Part shown: positions 1-8,572 of the stretch, in pieces
Layout of the letters: every line of letters begins with the position of its first letter
Numbering within the stretch: the first letter of the stretch is position 1
Origin: Sphingomonas sp. Y38-1Y
GTDB lineage: Bacteria; Pseudomonadota; Alphaproteobacteria; Sphingomonadales; Sphingomonadaceae
Assembly (NCBI RefSeq): GCF_032391395.1
Contig: NZ_CP135916.1
Location: 806,001-870,000, forward strand
DNA: 64,000 bases
Direction: 5' to 3'
Notes under the pieces: model-generated
The model's input: only the letters and a program-made list of their open reading frames with translations
Databases searched by the model: none
What the model was told of the DNA's origin: nothing
Program-made: the position numbers and the translations under genes

Positions 1-549
1 GTCGATCTCACCCGCGGCCAGCAGCTGGCGGGCCTTCCAGACGATCGTGCCCGAACCCGTGCGCTCGCCCTTGAACCAGCCGTTGAGCATCGGGCCGACC
101 GACAGCGCGATCGCGGGGATGTTGACGGTGGCGGCGGCCATCAGCGCGGCCGGCGTCGTCTTGTCGCAGCCGATGGTCAGCACGACGCCGTCCATCGGAT
201 AGCCGTAGATCGCCTCGACCATGCCGAGATAGGCAAGGTTGCGGTCGAGGCCCGGCGTCGGCCGCTTGCCCGTCTCCTGGATCGGGTGGACGGGGAATTC
301 GAGCGGGATGCCGCCCATCTCGATGATGCCCGCACGCACCCGCTCGGCGAGGACGAGGTGGTGGCGATTGCAGGGGCTGAGGTCGCTGCCCGTCTGCGCG
401 ATGCCGATGATCGGCTTGCCCGACCGCAGTTCCTCCAGGCTGAGCCCGAAGTTCAGGTAACGCTCCAGATAGAGCGCGGTCATGTCGACATTCTCGGGAT
501 TGTCGAACCAGGCGCGCGAACGGAGCTTGGGCGTGGGCGTATCGGTCAT
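1..549 (-). CDS. IlvD/Edd-family sugar-acid dehydratase, N-terminal part (cut by window edge)
   Basis: Only the first 183 residues are visible; the gene runs off the left edge. IlvD/Edd dehydratases remove water from sugar acids using an iron-sulfur cluster. Two expected cluster cysteines are visible: Cys60 in SPCNRHH and Cys128 in GCDKTTPA. The opening (RSRAWFDN, then [13 protein letters not shown]) resembles D-xylonate and L-arabinonate dehydratases of the XylD type rather than IlvD or Edd proper; this is recalled similarity, not a search. It lies 11 bases downstream of galM on the same strand, so the two are probably co-transcribed. A cytoplasmic enzyme here would make 2-keto-3-deoxypentonate from an oxidised pentose. 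Which pentonate it uses cannot be told. Confidence 0.9.
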   Translation of the reverse strand, partial: MTDTPTPKLRSRAWFDNPENVDMTALYLERYLNFGLSLEELRSGKPIIGIAQTGSDLSPCNRHHLVLAERVRAGIIEMGGIPLEFPVHPIQETGKRPTPGLDRNLAYLGMVEAIYGYPMDGVVLTIGCDKTTPAALMAAATVNIPAIALSVGPMLNGWFKGERTGSGTIVWKARQLLAAGEID

Positions 550-560
550 GGCGCGGTCGG

Positions 561-1691
561 TCACTTTCGAGTGGTCAGGCGATAGATCATCACGTGGCGA
601 TAGGGCTTGCCCGGGTCGACCCGCGGCGAGGCGAAGTCGGGCTTGTTGGGCGCGTCGGGGAATTTCTGCGGCTCAAGCGCGATGCCGTCGCCCTGGCGAT
701 AGGCGTGGCCCGCCTTGCCGGTCACCGACCCGTCGAGGAAGTTGCCGGTGTAGAACTGGACGCCGGGCTCGGTCGTTAGCACTTCGAGCACGCGGCCGGA
801 CTTGGGATCCTCCAGCCGGGCGGCGAGCTGCGGCGCGGGCGTCTGTCCCTTGTCGAGCGCGAAATTATGGTCGTAGCCGCGGCCGAGGCGGATCTGCTCG
901 TCGCGCATGTCGCGAAGACCCTCGGCGATCAGGCGCGGGCGCGTGAAGTCGAACACGTTGCCCGCCACCGCGCGCCGCTCGCCCGTGGGGATCAGCGTCG
1001 CGTCGACCGGCGTATAGGCCCTGGCCGGGATGGTCAGCAGATGGTCGGCCGTGCCCGCCGGCGCGCCTTCGCCCGCCAGGTTGAACAACGCGTGGTTGGT
1101 CATGTTGGCGATGGTCGGCTTGTCGGTCTTGAGGTCGTAGGCGATCGTCAGGTTGCTCGCCTCGTCGAGCGAATAGGTGACCGTCACGTCGGCCTTGCCC
1201 GGATATCCCTGGTCACCATCGGGGCTGGTGAGCGCGAGGACGAGCTTGGCGGTCGGGCCGCTCGCGACCGAGACGATGCGCCAGTTGCGCTTGTCAAAGC
1301 CCTGCGTGCCGCCGTGCAGCGAGTTGGTCTTGTCGTTGAGCGTCAGCTGGTACTGGCGCCCGTCGAGGCTGAACTTGCCGCCCTTGATGCGGTTGGCATA
1401 GCGGCCGACGGTCACGCCGAAATAGTTCGGCACCTTCTCGTACATGTCGGCCGTGTCGTAGCCGAGCGTCACGTCGGCGCGCTTGCCCGCGCGATCGGGC
1501 CCGATCAGCGCCTGGAGCGTCGCGCCATAGGTGATGATCCGCGCCTCGACGCCGGCCTTGTTCTTCAGCGACACGATCTCGACCGGGGTGCCGTCGGACA
1601 GGGTGCCGAAGGGCTTGCGCTCGGCATCGGCGGCGAAGGCCGGCATTGCGGTGGCGGCCAGAAGGAGCGCGGCTCCCAAACGCATCATCAT
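561..1691 (-). CDS. galM: Aldose 1-epimerase (galactose mutarotase family), exported
   Basis: Interconverts alpha and beta anomers of free aldoses. The protein is 376 residues with a signal peptide ([20 protein letters not shown], cleavage near AFA-AD), so it should act in the periplasm, unlike cytoplasmic E. coli GalM. Family landmarks are [26 protein letters not shown] and a C-terminal [11 protein letters not shown] block that carries the expected catalytic Glu. I chose the ATG at 1691 because GGGAGG sits nine bases upstream and the signal peptide begins there; an in-frame ATG at 1757 would add 22 non-signal residues. It follows a GH43 gene by 79 bases and precedes the pentonate dehydratase by 11, which fits sugar processing after hydrolysis. 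Confidence 0.92.
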   Translation of the reverse strand: MMMRLGAALLLAATAMPAFAADAERKPFGTLSDGTPVEIVSLKNKAGVEARIITYGATLQALIGPDRAGKRADVTLGYDTADMYEKVPNYFGVTVGRYANRIKGGKFSLDGRQYQLTLNDKTNSLHGGTQGFDKRNWRIVSVASGPTAKLVLALTSPDGDQGYPGKADVTVTYSLDEASNLTIAYDLKTDKPTIANMTNHALFNLAGEGAPAGTADHLLTIPARAYTPVDATLIPTGERRAVAGNVFDFTRPRLIAEGLRDMRDEQIRLGRGYDHNFALDKGQTPAPQLAARLEDPKSGRVLEVLTTEPGVQFYTGNFLDGSVTGKAGHAYRQGDGIALEPQKFPDAPNKPDFASPRVDPGKPYRHVMIYRLTTRK

Positions 1692-1734
1692 GGTGTCTTC
1701 CCTCCCGCGCGCCCGGCACGGTGGCACGGGCTTA

Positions 1735-1745
1735 TAGTCTGACAA
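1735..1745. promoter_or_regulatory. TAGTCTGACAA palindromic motif upstream of galM
   Basis: The 11-mer TAGTCTGACAA (reverse TTGTCAGACTA) lies 44 bases before the galM start. It fits the FadR-type GntR operator pattern TNGTNNNACNA. Near-identical 11-mers occur at 8535-8545 and 12361-12371, also in promoter regions. A GntR-family operator is an inference; no GntR gene is in the window. Confidence 0.4.
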
Positions 1746-1770
1746 TAGTTGAGGCAAGCGGATTGCCCGC

Positions 1771-3417
1771 TCAGCCCGTGTACGCGAACGGCCCGATCAC
1801 CGTCCCGACAAAGCCGCCGGCCCGATTGGTGCTGAGGAAGCGCGTGTCGAGCGCGTCCTTCAGCGTGCGCTTGGCCGACCCCGCGTGATAGTCGAATGCC
1901 ATCGACCCGGCATTGGCGCGGATCGTCAGCGTCACCGGGCGGCGCGGATCGACGGGGACGGAGGCGACGAGCGTCTCCTCGCCCTTGTCGCGGGTGTAGA
2001 GCGCCACCACCGGCTTGCCGGCGATCCGCGTCACGCCGAAGAACAGGTTGGACTGGTCGCTCTGCATCGCCGCGAGCCCGGCGCGGTCGCCATCCTTTGC
2101 CGGCGCGAAGGTCACTGTCGTGCTGGCGGTCGCGATGTGATGCTGCTGGCGGCGCCCCACAAAGGCCGGCACGCCCTTCTGGTCGCCAAGTGCCGCGCCG
2201 CCCTTCATGACGAGGTCGCCGCGGTCGAGCCGCCACAAATTCGCCTTGGGCGTGCGCACGCCGATCCACTGCATGGCGAGGCGGTTGCCGTCGAACTCGT
2301 CGACATAGCCGAAGTCGCCGCTGGTCGGCAGCTGGGGCGCCGTGCCGGCGGGGAGGCGCGGCCTGGCGGCGACGTGCGGGATCGGCTTGCCGCGCTCCAG
2401 GATCACGGGCCAACCATCCTTCCACGTGACGGGCAGCAGGAACGTCTCGCGCCCGATATTGTAGAAGTCGCCCTCATAGGGGCGGGTCGCGAGGAAGGTT
2501 GCCCACCAGTCGCCGTTCGGCGCCTGGACAAGCTTGGCATGCCCCGCCGAGGTGATCGGCGCGGGACGCGCGGGATCGAGGTCGCGCTGGGTGAGGATCG
2601 GATTGCCTTCCCACGGCACGAACGGGCCGGTCAGCGCCTTGGACCGGAGCACCACCTGCGAATGGTTGACGCTGGTGCCGCCCTCCGCCGCGGTCATGTA
2701 GTACCAGCCGTCCTTCCGGAAGATGTGCGGCCCCTCGATCCAGACGGGCTTCTTCGACAGGTCGACGCCGCCGTTGACGAGCTGCGTCGACGGGCCGACC
2801 ATCTTGCCGGCGCGCCAGTCATATTCCTGGATCCAGATCGCGCGGTGGCCGTCATAGCGCGGCGGTTCATTGGGCGCGCGATTGTTGACGATATAGGCGC
2901 GGTCGCCCTCCCAGTAGATCGAGGGGTCGATCCCCTCGAACGGGAGCCAGATCGGGTCGGACCAGGGGCCCGCCGGGTCCTTCGCCGTGATGACGAAATT
3001 GCCCTTACAGTCGACGCAGGTGTTGACGATGTAGAAGGTGCCGTCGTGGTACGAGATGTCGGGCGCGAACACGCCGCGCGACACGGCGAGGCCCGAAGTG
3101 TCGAGCTGGCCCGGTCGGTCGATGGCGTTGCCGATCTGCGTCCAGTTGACGAGGTCGCGCGACTTGAAGATCGGCAGCCCCGGGAAGTGCGTGAAGGACG
3201 ACAGGACGAGATAGTAATCCTCGCCCACGCGCGTGATCGACGGATCGGGATAATAGCCCGAGAGGATCGGGTTGCGATACTCGCCGGCCTTGGGCAACGC
3301 GCGCTCGATCGAACGACCGTCATAGCTGAAGCGGCTGAAGCGCGCTTCCTGCGCGGCGGCGGGGAAGGCGAGGGCGGCGCCGGCAAGCGCGGCGGTCAGA
3401 AGGGCGCGGGCGCGCAT
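1771..3417 (-). CDS. Glycoside hydrolase family 43 (beta-xylosidase / alpha-L-arabinofuranosidase type), exported
   Basis: 548 residues with a cleavable signal peptide (about 1-22). The first part is a five-bladed propeller of family GH43 with the three acidic residues expected of the family: Asp58 in GYYPDPS, Asp164 in EGIDPSIYW and Glu228 in WIEGPHIF. From about residue 355 a second domain (GYVDEFDGNRLAMQW onward) looks like the C-terminal beta-sandwich found in xylosidase-type GH43 enzymes. Likely substrates are xylo-oligosaccharides or arabinosyl side chains; the sequence does not decide. The ATG at 3417 is preceded by GAGAGG at a good distance. It lies downstream of xylA beyond a strong hairpin, so it is probably the next gene of the xylBA transcript. 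Confidence 0.92.
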   Translation of the reverse strand: MRARALLTAALAGAALAFPAAAQEARFSRFSYDGRSIERALPKAGEYRNPILSGYYPDPSITRVGEDYYLVLSSFTHFPGLPIFKSRDLVNWTQIGNAIDRPGQLDTSGLAVSRGVFAPDISYHDGTFYIVNTCVDCKGNFVITAKDPAGPWSDPIWLPFEGIDPSIYWEGDRAYIVNNRAPNEPPRYDGHRAIWIQEYDWRAGKMVGPSTQLVNGGVDLSKKPVWIEGPHIFRKDGWYYMTAAEGGTSVNHSQVVLRSKALTGPFVPWEGNPILTQRDLDPARPAPITSAGHAKLVQAPNGDWWATFLATRPYEGDFYNIGRETFLLPVTWKDGWPVILERGKPIPHVAARPRLPAGTAPQLPTSGDFGYVDEFDGNRLAMQWIGVRTPKANLWRLDRGDLVMKGGAALGDQKGVPAFVGRRQQHHIATASTTVTFAPAKDGDRAGLAAMQSDQSNLFFGVTRIAGKPVVALYTRDKGEETLVASVPVDPRRPVTLTIRANAGSMAFDYHAGSAKRTLKDALDTRFLSTNRAGGFVGTVIGPFAYTG

Positions 3418-3441
3418 CGGCGATCCTCTCAGAAACAGGAG

Positions 3442-3469
3442 GGGGGCCGCGATACGTGCCGCGGCCCCC
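3442..3469 (-). terminator. GC-rich hairpin between xylA and GH43
   Basis: GGGGGCCGCG (3442-3451) pairs perfectly with CGCGGCCCCC (3460-3469) across an 8-base loop, directly after the xylA stop codon. There is no T-run, so it may only weaken read-through or protect the 3' end of the xylA message. A Shine-Dalgarno for the next GH43 gene follows it. Confidence 0.5.
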
Positions 3470-3476
3470 TTAGCAA

Positions 3477-4787
3477 TCAGACGAAGCGGTTGACGAGGTT
3501 CTCGAGCCGCTCCTGCTGGCCCGACTTGTGGCTGGGCTTCAGGTCGCGTGTCACCGCGAGGTCGGCGATGCCCGCCAGGTCGAGGCCGGCAAGCTCGCCG
3601 CCCAGGCCGTCGGTCCAGCCCGAATAGCGCTTGGCGCGAATTGCATCGACGCGGCCGTCCTCGATGATCGCGGCGGCGTTGAGCAGGCCCTTCGCGACGG
3701 TGTCGATGCCGCCGATGTGGCCATAGAACAGGTCGACCGGGTCGATCGACTGGCGGCGCACCTTGGCGTCGAAGTTGAAGCCACCGGTGGTGAAGCCGCC
3801 AGCGCGGATCACCTCGAGCATCGCCAGCGTCAGTTCCTCGACCGAGTTCGGAAACTGGTCAGTGTCCCAACCATTCTGGTGGTCGCCGCGGTTGGCATCG
3901 ATCGAGCCGAAGATGCCGAGCGCGCCGGCCATCGCCAGCTCATGCTCGAAGGTGTGGCCCGACAGCGTGGCGTGGTTCGCCTCGATGTTCACCGCGACCT
4001 CGTTCTCCAGGCCATAGCGCTTGAGGAAGCCGTACACGGTGGCGGTGTCGAAGTCGTACTGGTGCTTGGTCGGCTCGTGCGGCTTGGGCTCGATCAGGAT
4101 CGTGCCGGTGAAGCCGATCTTGTGCTTGTGCTCGACGACCAGGCTCAGGAAGCGGCCGAAATTGTCCATTTCGCGCTTCAGGTCGGTGTTGAGGATCGTC
4201 TCATAGCCCTCGCGGCCGCCCCACAGGACGTAGTTCTCGCCGCCCAGGCGATGGGTCGCTTCGAGCACGTCGCGGACCTGCATCGCGGCAAAGGCATAGA
4301 CCTCGGGGTCGGGGCTGGTCGCCGCGCCCGCGGCGAAGCGCGGGTGGCTGAACAGGTTGGCGGTGCCCCACAGGAGCTTGCGACCGCTGGACGCCTGAAG
4401 CTTCTCCAGGTGATCGACCGCCTCGGCCAGATAGCGGCGGTGCGACGTGACGTCGTTCGCCTCGGCCATCACATCGACGTCGTGGAAGCAGTAGAAGGGG
4501 ACGTCCATCTTCTGGAAGAAGTCGAACGCGACCTCGCGCTTCATCGCCGCGGCGGCGCTGTCGTTGGCGCCGGCGTGCCAGGGGCGGTTGAAGGTGCCGC
4601 CGCCGAACACGTCGCTGCCCGGCCAGCAGAAGGTGTGCCAGAAGCAGAGCGCGAAGCGGAGGTGATCCTCCATCCGCTTGCCGAGGACCACCCGGTCCTT
4701 GTCGTAGAAGCGGAACGCGAGCTCGTTGTCGCTGTCCGGCCCCTCATATTTGATCTGGGGGATGTCGGCGAAGAAGTCGGTGGCCAT
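3477..4787 (-). CDS. xylA: Xylose isomerase
   Basis: Converts D-xylose to D-xylulose in the cytoplasm. The 436-residue protein is the normal length for the long (class II) xylose isomerases. Signature segments are FHDVD with the catalytic His near residue 102, [50 protein letters not shown] for metal binding, and [10 protein letters not shown]. The start is the ATG at 4787, with AGGAG just upstream. A larger open frame continues upstream into xylB but has no family similarity. The xylB stop TAA overlaps this ATG (TAATG), so the two genes are translationally coupled. Most Alphaproteobacteria with oxidative xylose routes lack xylA, so its pairing with a pentonate dehydratase downstream is notable. 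Confidence 0.97.
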   Translation of the reverse strand: MATDFFADIPQIKYEGPDSDNELAFRFYDKDRVVLGKRMEDHLRFALCFWHTFCWPGSDVFGGGTFNRPWHAGANDSAAAAMKREVAFDFFQKMDVPFYCFHDVDVMAEANDVTSHRRYLAEAVDHLEKLQASSGRKLLWGTANLFSHPRFAAGAATSPDPEVYAFAAMQVRDVLEATHRLGGENYVLWGGREGYETILNTDLKREMDNFGRFLSLVVEHKHKIGFTGTILIEPKPHEPTKHQYDFDTATVYGFLKRYGLENEVAVNIEANHATLSGHTFEHELAMAGALGIFGSIDANRGDHQNGWDTDQFPNSVEELTLAMLEVIRAGGFTTGGFNFDAKVRRQSIDPVDLFYGHIGGIDTVAKGLLNAAAIIEDGRVDAIRAKRYSGWTDGLGGELAGLDLAGIADLAVTRDLKPSHKSGQQERLENLVNRFV

Positions 4788-6235
4788 TAGATGCTCCTGG
4801 GCGTGATGCGGGGATAGGCGGCGCGGAAGGCCGCCAGCTTGGGGGCGAGACGCTCGACCAAATCGGGGTCGGGCGCGATGGTGTGGCTGGTGGTGAGCTT
4901 GGTGCAGACCGCGGCGGGATCGCCGCCGTCCACGGCCAGCTGGGCGAGCCGCGCCGCGCCGAGCGCCGGTCCGACCTCGCCGCCCTGCGCATAGACGAGC
5001 TCGACGTTGAGCGCGGCGGCCAGCGTCTGGCCCCAATAGCGCGAGCGGGCGCCGCCGCCGATCACCGACAGGCGGGTGAGGTCGGTGCCCGCCTCGCGAA
5101 GCACCTCGACCCCGTCGGCGAGCGCGAAGGCGACGCCCTCCAGCACCGCCTGCGCCAGCCGCTCGGGCGTGGTGTCGTGGTCGAGGGCGAGGAAGCCGCC
5201 GCGGACCTCCGCGTCGTTGTGCGGCGTACGCTCGCCCGACAAATAGGGAAGGAAGATTTCCGGACCACAGGCGGGGCCGACGCTCTCGGCGCGCGCGAAC
5301 AGCTCGGCCGCGCCGCTCGTGCCGGTGAGGCGCGCGACCCAGTCGATGCAGGCGGCGGCCGACAGATGGACCGCCATCTGGTGCCACATATCGGGCAGGC
5401 AGTGGCAGAAGGCATGGACCGCGCGCGCCGGGTTGGGGCGGAAGTCCCGGGTCGCGACGAAGATGACGCCCGACGTGCCCAGCGAGAGGAGGGCATCGCC
5501 ATCCTCGACCACGCCGACGCCCGCGGCTCCCGCGGCATTGTCGCCGCCGCCGCCGGCGACGGGCACGCGCTCCATGCCCCATGCCTCGGCCACTTCGGCG
5601 CGGAGCGTGCCCGACACCTGCGACCCTTCGACCAGGCGCGGCATGTGCTCACGCGTCAGGCCGGTGGCGGCAAGGATCGCGTCGGACCAGTCGCGCGCGG
5701 CGACGTCGAGCCAGAGCGTGCCGGCCGAGTCGGACATGTCCGACACCTTATCGCCGGTCATGCGCAGCCGCACCTCGTCCTTGGGAAGGAGTACGGTGCG
5801 CGTGGCGGCGAACGTCTCGGGCTCGTGGCTTGCCACCCACATCAGCTTGGGCGCGGTGAAGCCCGGCATCGCGAGGTTGCCCGCAATGGCGTGGAGGTCG
5901 GGCGCCTTGGCCTCCAGCGCCTTGCACTCCGCCTCGCTGCGCCCGTCGTTCCACAGGATCGCGGGGCGGAGCGGACGATCGTCGGCACCGAGCAGGGTCG
6001 CGCCGTGCATCTGGCCGGCGATGCCGATGCCGCGGACGGCCCGGCGCACCGCCGGGTCGATCGCGCGCACCGCGGCCTGGGTCGCATCCCACCACGCGTC
6101 GGGGTGCTGTTCGGACCAGAGCGGGTGCGGCCGCTGGACGGTGAGCGCCGCCACGCCGGTGGCCACGACGCCGCCGCGCTCGTCGAGCGCGACGGCCTTG
6201 ACCCCTGACGTCCCGATATCGATGCCGAGGAACAT
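4787..6235 (-). CDS. xylB: Xylulokinase
   Basis: Phosphorylates D-xylulose to xylulose 5-phosphate with ATP, feeding the pentose phosphate pathway. The 482-residue protein has the FGGY-kinase layout: DIGTSGVKA at the N-terminus, the GIAGQMHG substrate loop near residue 75, [17 protein letters not shown] and LSLGTSG in the ATP-binding half, [11 protein letters not shown] and a C-terminal [11 protein letters not shown]. The ATG at 6235 is preceded by AAGGACG. It lies 8 bases after the GH43 lipoprotein gene and overlaps xylA by one base, giving one operon of GH43-xylB-xylA. Confidence 0.96.
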   Translation of the reverse strand: MFLGIDIGTSGVKAVALDERGGVVATGVAALTVQRPHPLWSEQHPDAWWDATQAAVRAIDPAVRRAVRGIGIAGQMHGATLLGADDRPLRPAILWNDGRSEAECKALEAKAPDLHAIAGNLAMPGFTAPKLMWVASHEPETFAATRTVLLPKDEVRLRMTGDKVSDMSDSAGTLWLDVAARDWSDAILAATGLTREHMPRLVEGSQVSGTLRAEVAEAWGMERVPVAGGGGDNAAGAAGVGVVEDGDALLSLGTSGVIFVATRDFRPNPARAVHAFCHCLPDMWHQMAVHLSAAACIDWVARLTGTSGAAELFARAESVGPACGPEIFLPYLSGERTPHNDAEVRGGFLALDHDTTPERLAQAVLEGVAFALADGVEVLREAGTDLTRLSVIGGGARSRYWGQTLAAALNVELVYAQGGEVGPALGAARLAQLAVDGGDPAAVCTKLTTSHTIAPDPDLVERLAPKLAAFRAAYPRITPRSI

Positions 6236-6243
6236 GCGCGTCC

Positions 6244-7401
6244 TTACTTCGCGAACGGGTCGATGGTCTGGATCGAACCGTCGGGATTGTACTTCAGCTC
6301 GGTCATCTTGACGTTGCGAAGGCGCGTCTGACCCGACAGCTGGACGTCGTGGTAGAAGAGGTAGCTCTTGCCCTTCCAGTCGACGATCGAATGGTGGCTG
6401 GTCCAGCCGTTCACGGGCTCGAGGATGCGGCCGCGATAGGTGAACGGGCCATAGGGCGACTTGCCCGTCGCGTAGACGAGGTAATGCGTGTCGCCGGTCG
6501 AGTAGCTGAGATAATAGGTGTCGCCGCGCTTGTGCATCCACGCCGCCTCGAAGAAGCGGCGGTCGGTGTCGCCGCCCAGGATCGGCTTGCCCGCCTCGTC
6601 CACGATCCTGATGTCGCGCGGCGCCTCGGCAAACTCCATCATGTCGCCGTTGAGCTTGGCGATCTTGGGCGCGAGCGCGGGCTCGTTCGGCTTGCCGGCG
6701 TCGGTCTTCGACCCGTTGGGATCATAGGTGCCGGTGGTGTTGCGCTGAAGCTGACCGCCCCAGATGCCGCCCCAGATCATGTAGTGATCGTTGCCGTCGG
6801 CGAAGACAGCGGGATCGATCGAGAAGCTGTTCTTGATGGGTTCCGGATTGGCCTTGAACGGGCCGACCGGCGACTTCGACGTGGCGACGCCGATGCGGAA
6901 CGCGCCCTGCTTATCCTTGGCGGGGAAATAGAGGTAGTAGGTGCCGTTCTTGAACGCGGCGTCGGGGGCCCACATCTGCTGGCTGGCCCAGGGCACGTCC
7001 TTGACGTCCAGCGCAACGGGGTGGACCGTCGTCTTGCCGCCAGGCTCGTCCATGCTCAGCACGCGATAGTCGCGCATCTCGAAATGGCTGCCGAGATCGT
7101 CTTCCTTGGCGTCGCCGTCGATATCGTGGCTGCCATAGACATAGAGCTTGCCGTCGCCCCAAACATGCGCGGAGGGATCGGCAGTGTAGATTTCGGTCGT
7201 CAGCGGCTGCGACAGGTACTTGCGGCCATCGGGACCGACCGCATCGGCGCTGGCGTTGGCCAGGATCACCGCATTGCCCAGCGTCTCCGCGGCGGCGTTG
7301 TCGGCCGCGGCTTCGTTGCCGGTCTGCGGCGCGTTCCCCGAACAGGCGGCAAGCGCAAGGGCAAGCGCGCTGACGATCAGGGGATTGCGGGCGTTCTTCA
7401 T
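6244..7401 (-). CDS. Glycoside hydrolase family 43 lipoprotein
   Basis: 385 residues. The N-terminus has a lipoprotein signal with lipobox LAAC (Cys20), then an Ala/Asn-rich spacer, so the enzyme is probably anchored to a membrane on the periplasmic or surface side. The GH43 propeller is recognised from TADPSAHVWGDGKLYVYGSHD (first part), IDPAVFADGNDHY, and FFEAAWMHKRGDTYYLSYS, which supply the expected Asp, Asp and Glu. The spacing resembles arabinofuranosidase/xylosidase GH43 members acting on arabinoxylan. It is the first gene before xylB and has a likely LacI-type operator in the 86 bases upstream, so it may head the xylose-inducible operon. Exact substrate is unknown. Confidence 0.9.
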   Translation of the reverse strand: MKNARNPLIVSALALALAACSGNAPQTGNEAAADNAAAETLGNAVILANASADAVGPDGRKYLSQPLTTEIYTADPSAHVWGDGKLYVYGSHDIDGDAKEDDLGSHFEMRDYRVLSMDEPGGKTTVHPVALDVKDVPWASQQMWAPDAAFKNGTYYLYFPAKDKQGAFRIGVATSKSPVGPFKANPEPIKNSFSIDPAVFADGNDHYMIWGGIWGGQLQRNTTGTYDPNGSKTDAGKPNEPALAPKIAKLNGDMMEFAEAPRDIRIVDEAGKPILGGDTDRRFFEAAWMHKRGDTYYLSYSTGDTHYLVYATGKSPYGPFTYRGRILEPVNGWTSHHSIVDWKGKSYLFYHDVQLSGQTRLRNVKMTELKYNPDGSIQTIDPFAK

Positions 7402-7444
7402 TCAACCTCTCCTGCTTGCGGTTCGTTCGGCCGCATGCGGTGTC

Positions 7445-7456
7445 GATAGCGCTAAC
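7445..7456. promoter_or_regulatory. LacI-family operator candidate before GH43-xylB-xylA
   Basis: GATAGCGCTAAC contains the perfect 8-bp palindrome TAGCGCTA (7447-7454) centred on CG, the typical core of LacI-family operators. On the coding strand it reads ATGTTAGCGCTATCGA, which closely matches my recollection of the Caulobacter xylX operator (TGTTAGCGCTACCA). It lies 44-55 bases before the GH43 start. A XylR-like repressor is inferred; the only LacI gene seen here is at 25.6 kb. Confidence 0.5.
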
Positions 7457-7487
7457 ATGCTCGTCGCGCCAGTGGGGCTGCGCCGGT

Positions 7488-8504
7488 TCAGCGAACCTTG
7501 GCGTCGGCGGGGGCGGGCACGGTGACGCCCGCTGCGGTGTGCGGCACCTTCTTGAGCGTGCCGTCGGGATTGTAGCGAAGATACTCGGCCGTCACCGTGC
7601 GGCGTCCGATCGACCCGTTGAGGTCGCCGATCGCCAGCGTCGCATTGTGCATGAAGATGTACCAGTTACCCCTGAACGCGGCGATCCCCGGATGGATCGT
7701 GAAGCTGTACTTGCCCGAATCGGCCAGCTCGCCGCGATAGGTCCACGGTCCCTTGATCGACGGCGCGGTCGAATAGGAGATGCGCTCGTCGCGGTGCTTC
7801 GACCGGTCGAGCGAGGCATAGGTGAGATAGTACATCTTGCCGCGCTTGTGCAGCCAGGGCCCCTCCTCGAAATGCGGGGGCGTGATCTCCGTGATCGGGC
7901 CGTCCAGTTCGATCATGTTGGGCTTCAGCTTGGCGATATAGGCCTGGCGATTGCCCCAGGCGATGTAGGTCGAGCCATCGTCGTCGGTGAAGACGGTCGG
8001 GTCGATATCCTCCCAGCTGTGCGTGCCCTTGGGCGTCATCTGGTTGGTGATGAGCGCCGATCCCTTGGCATCCTTGAACGGGCCGGTGGGCGTGTCGGCG
8101 ACGGCTACGGCGATCGCCTTGCCCGGGTGCGTGTCGTCATGCTCGACCGCGGCATAGAACCAGAACTTGCCGTTCTTTTCGATCGTCTGCGCGGCCCAGG
8201 CATCCTTCTTGGCCCATTTGAAATCCTTGACGTTCATGATCGCCGGGTGCGGGGTCCAGGTCTTCATGTCCTTGGTCGACCAGACCAGCCATTCCTGCAT
8301 GTTGAACATCTCGTCGCGCTGGGCGACGTCGTGGCCGGTGTAGAGATAGAGCGTGTCGCCGACGACCAGCGGCGCAGGGTCTGCGGTGAAGCGGTCGCGG
8401 AACAGCGGGTTCGATCCGGGGGCGGTGCCCATGCGGTCCTGCGCGAGCAGCGGTGCGGCCAGCAGCGCAAGCGCGCCCAGCATCAGGCCCGAACGAAGCT
8501 TCAT
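7488..8504 (-). CDS. Glycoside hydrolase family 43, exported
   Basis: 338 residues with a Sec signal peptide (MKLRSGLMLGALALLAAPLLAQ). A single-domain GH43 propeller follows: FTADPAPLVVGDTLYLYTG (first Asp), WEDIDPTVFTDDDG (second Asp) and FEEGPWLHKRGKMYYLTYA (Glu). Without an accessory domain it resembles GH43 arabinofuranosidases or xylosidases active on oligosaccharides. The ATG at 8504 follows GGGGAGAGGG; a longer in-frame start at 8672 would overlap the divergent GH27 gene and carries no export signal. The promoter is shared divergently with GH27 and contains the TAGTCGGACAA motif, so both should respond to the same signal. Confidence 0.9.
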   Translation of the reverse strand: MKLRSGLMLGALALLAAPLLAQDRMGTAPGSNPLFRDRFTADPAPLVVGDTLYLYTGHDVAQRDEMFNMQEWLVWSTKDMKTWTPHPAIMNVKDFKWAKKDAWAAQTIEKNGKFWFYAAVEHDDTHPGKAIAVAVADTPTGPFKDAKGSALITNQMTPKGTHSWEDIDPTVFTDDDGSTYIAWGNRQAYIAKLKPNMIELDGPITEITPPHFEEGPWLHKRGKMYYLTYASLDRSKHRDERISYSTAPSIKGPWTYRGELADSGKYSFTIHPGIAAFRGNWYIFMHNATLAIGDLNGSIGRRTVTAEYLRYNPDGTLKKVPHTAAGVTVPAPADAKVR

Positions 8505-8534
8505 TACCCTCTCCCCTTTTGGTCGCCGGCAGTT

Positions 8535-8545
8535 TAGTCGGACAA
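8535..8545. promoter_or_regulatory. TAGTCGGACAA motif between divergent GH43 and GH27
   Basis: The 11-mer TAGTCGGACAA sits 30 bases from the GH43 start and 27 bases from the GH27 start. It matches the motif before galM at 10 of 11 bases and fits the FadR-type GntR pattern. Its central position suggests one regulator controls both directions; this is an inference. Confidence 0.42.
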
Positions 8546-8572
8546 AAACCACGGTCAACACGGGAGAGAGCG

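Noticed and set aside
4788-5582. An N-terminal extension of xylose isomerase to about 700 residues
   Set aside because: The extra part is an out-of-frame reading of xylB, and the family-typical start with its ribosome site is at 4787.
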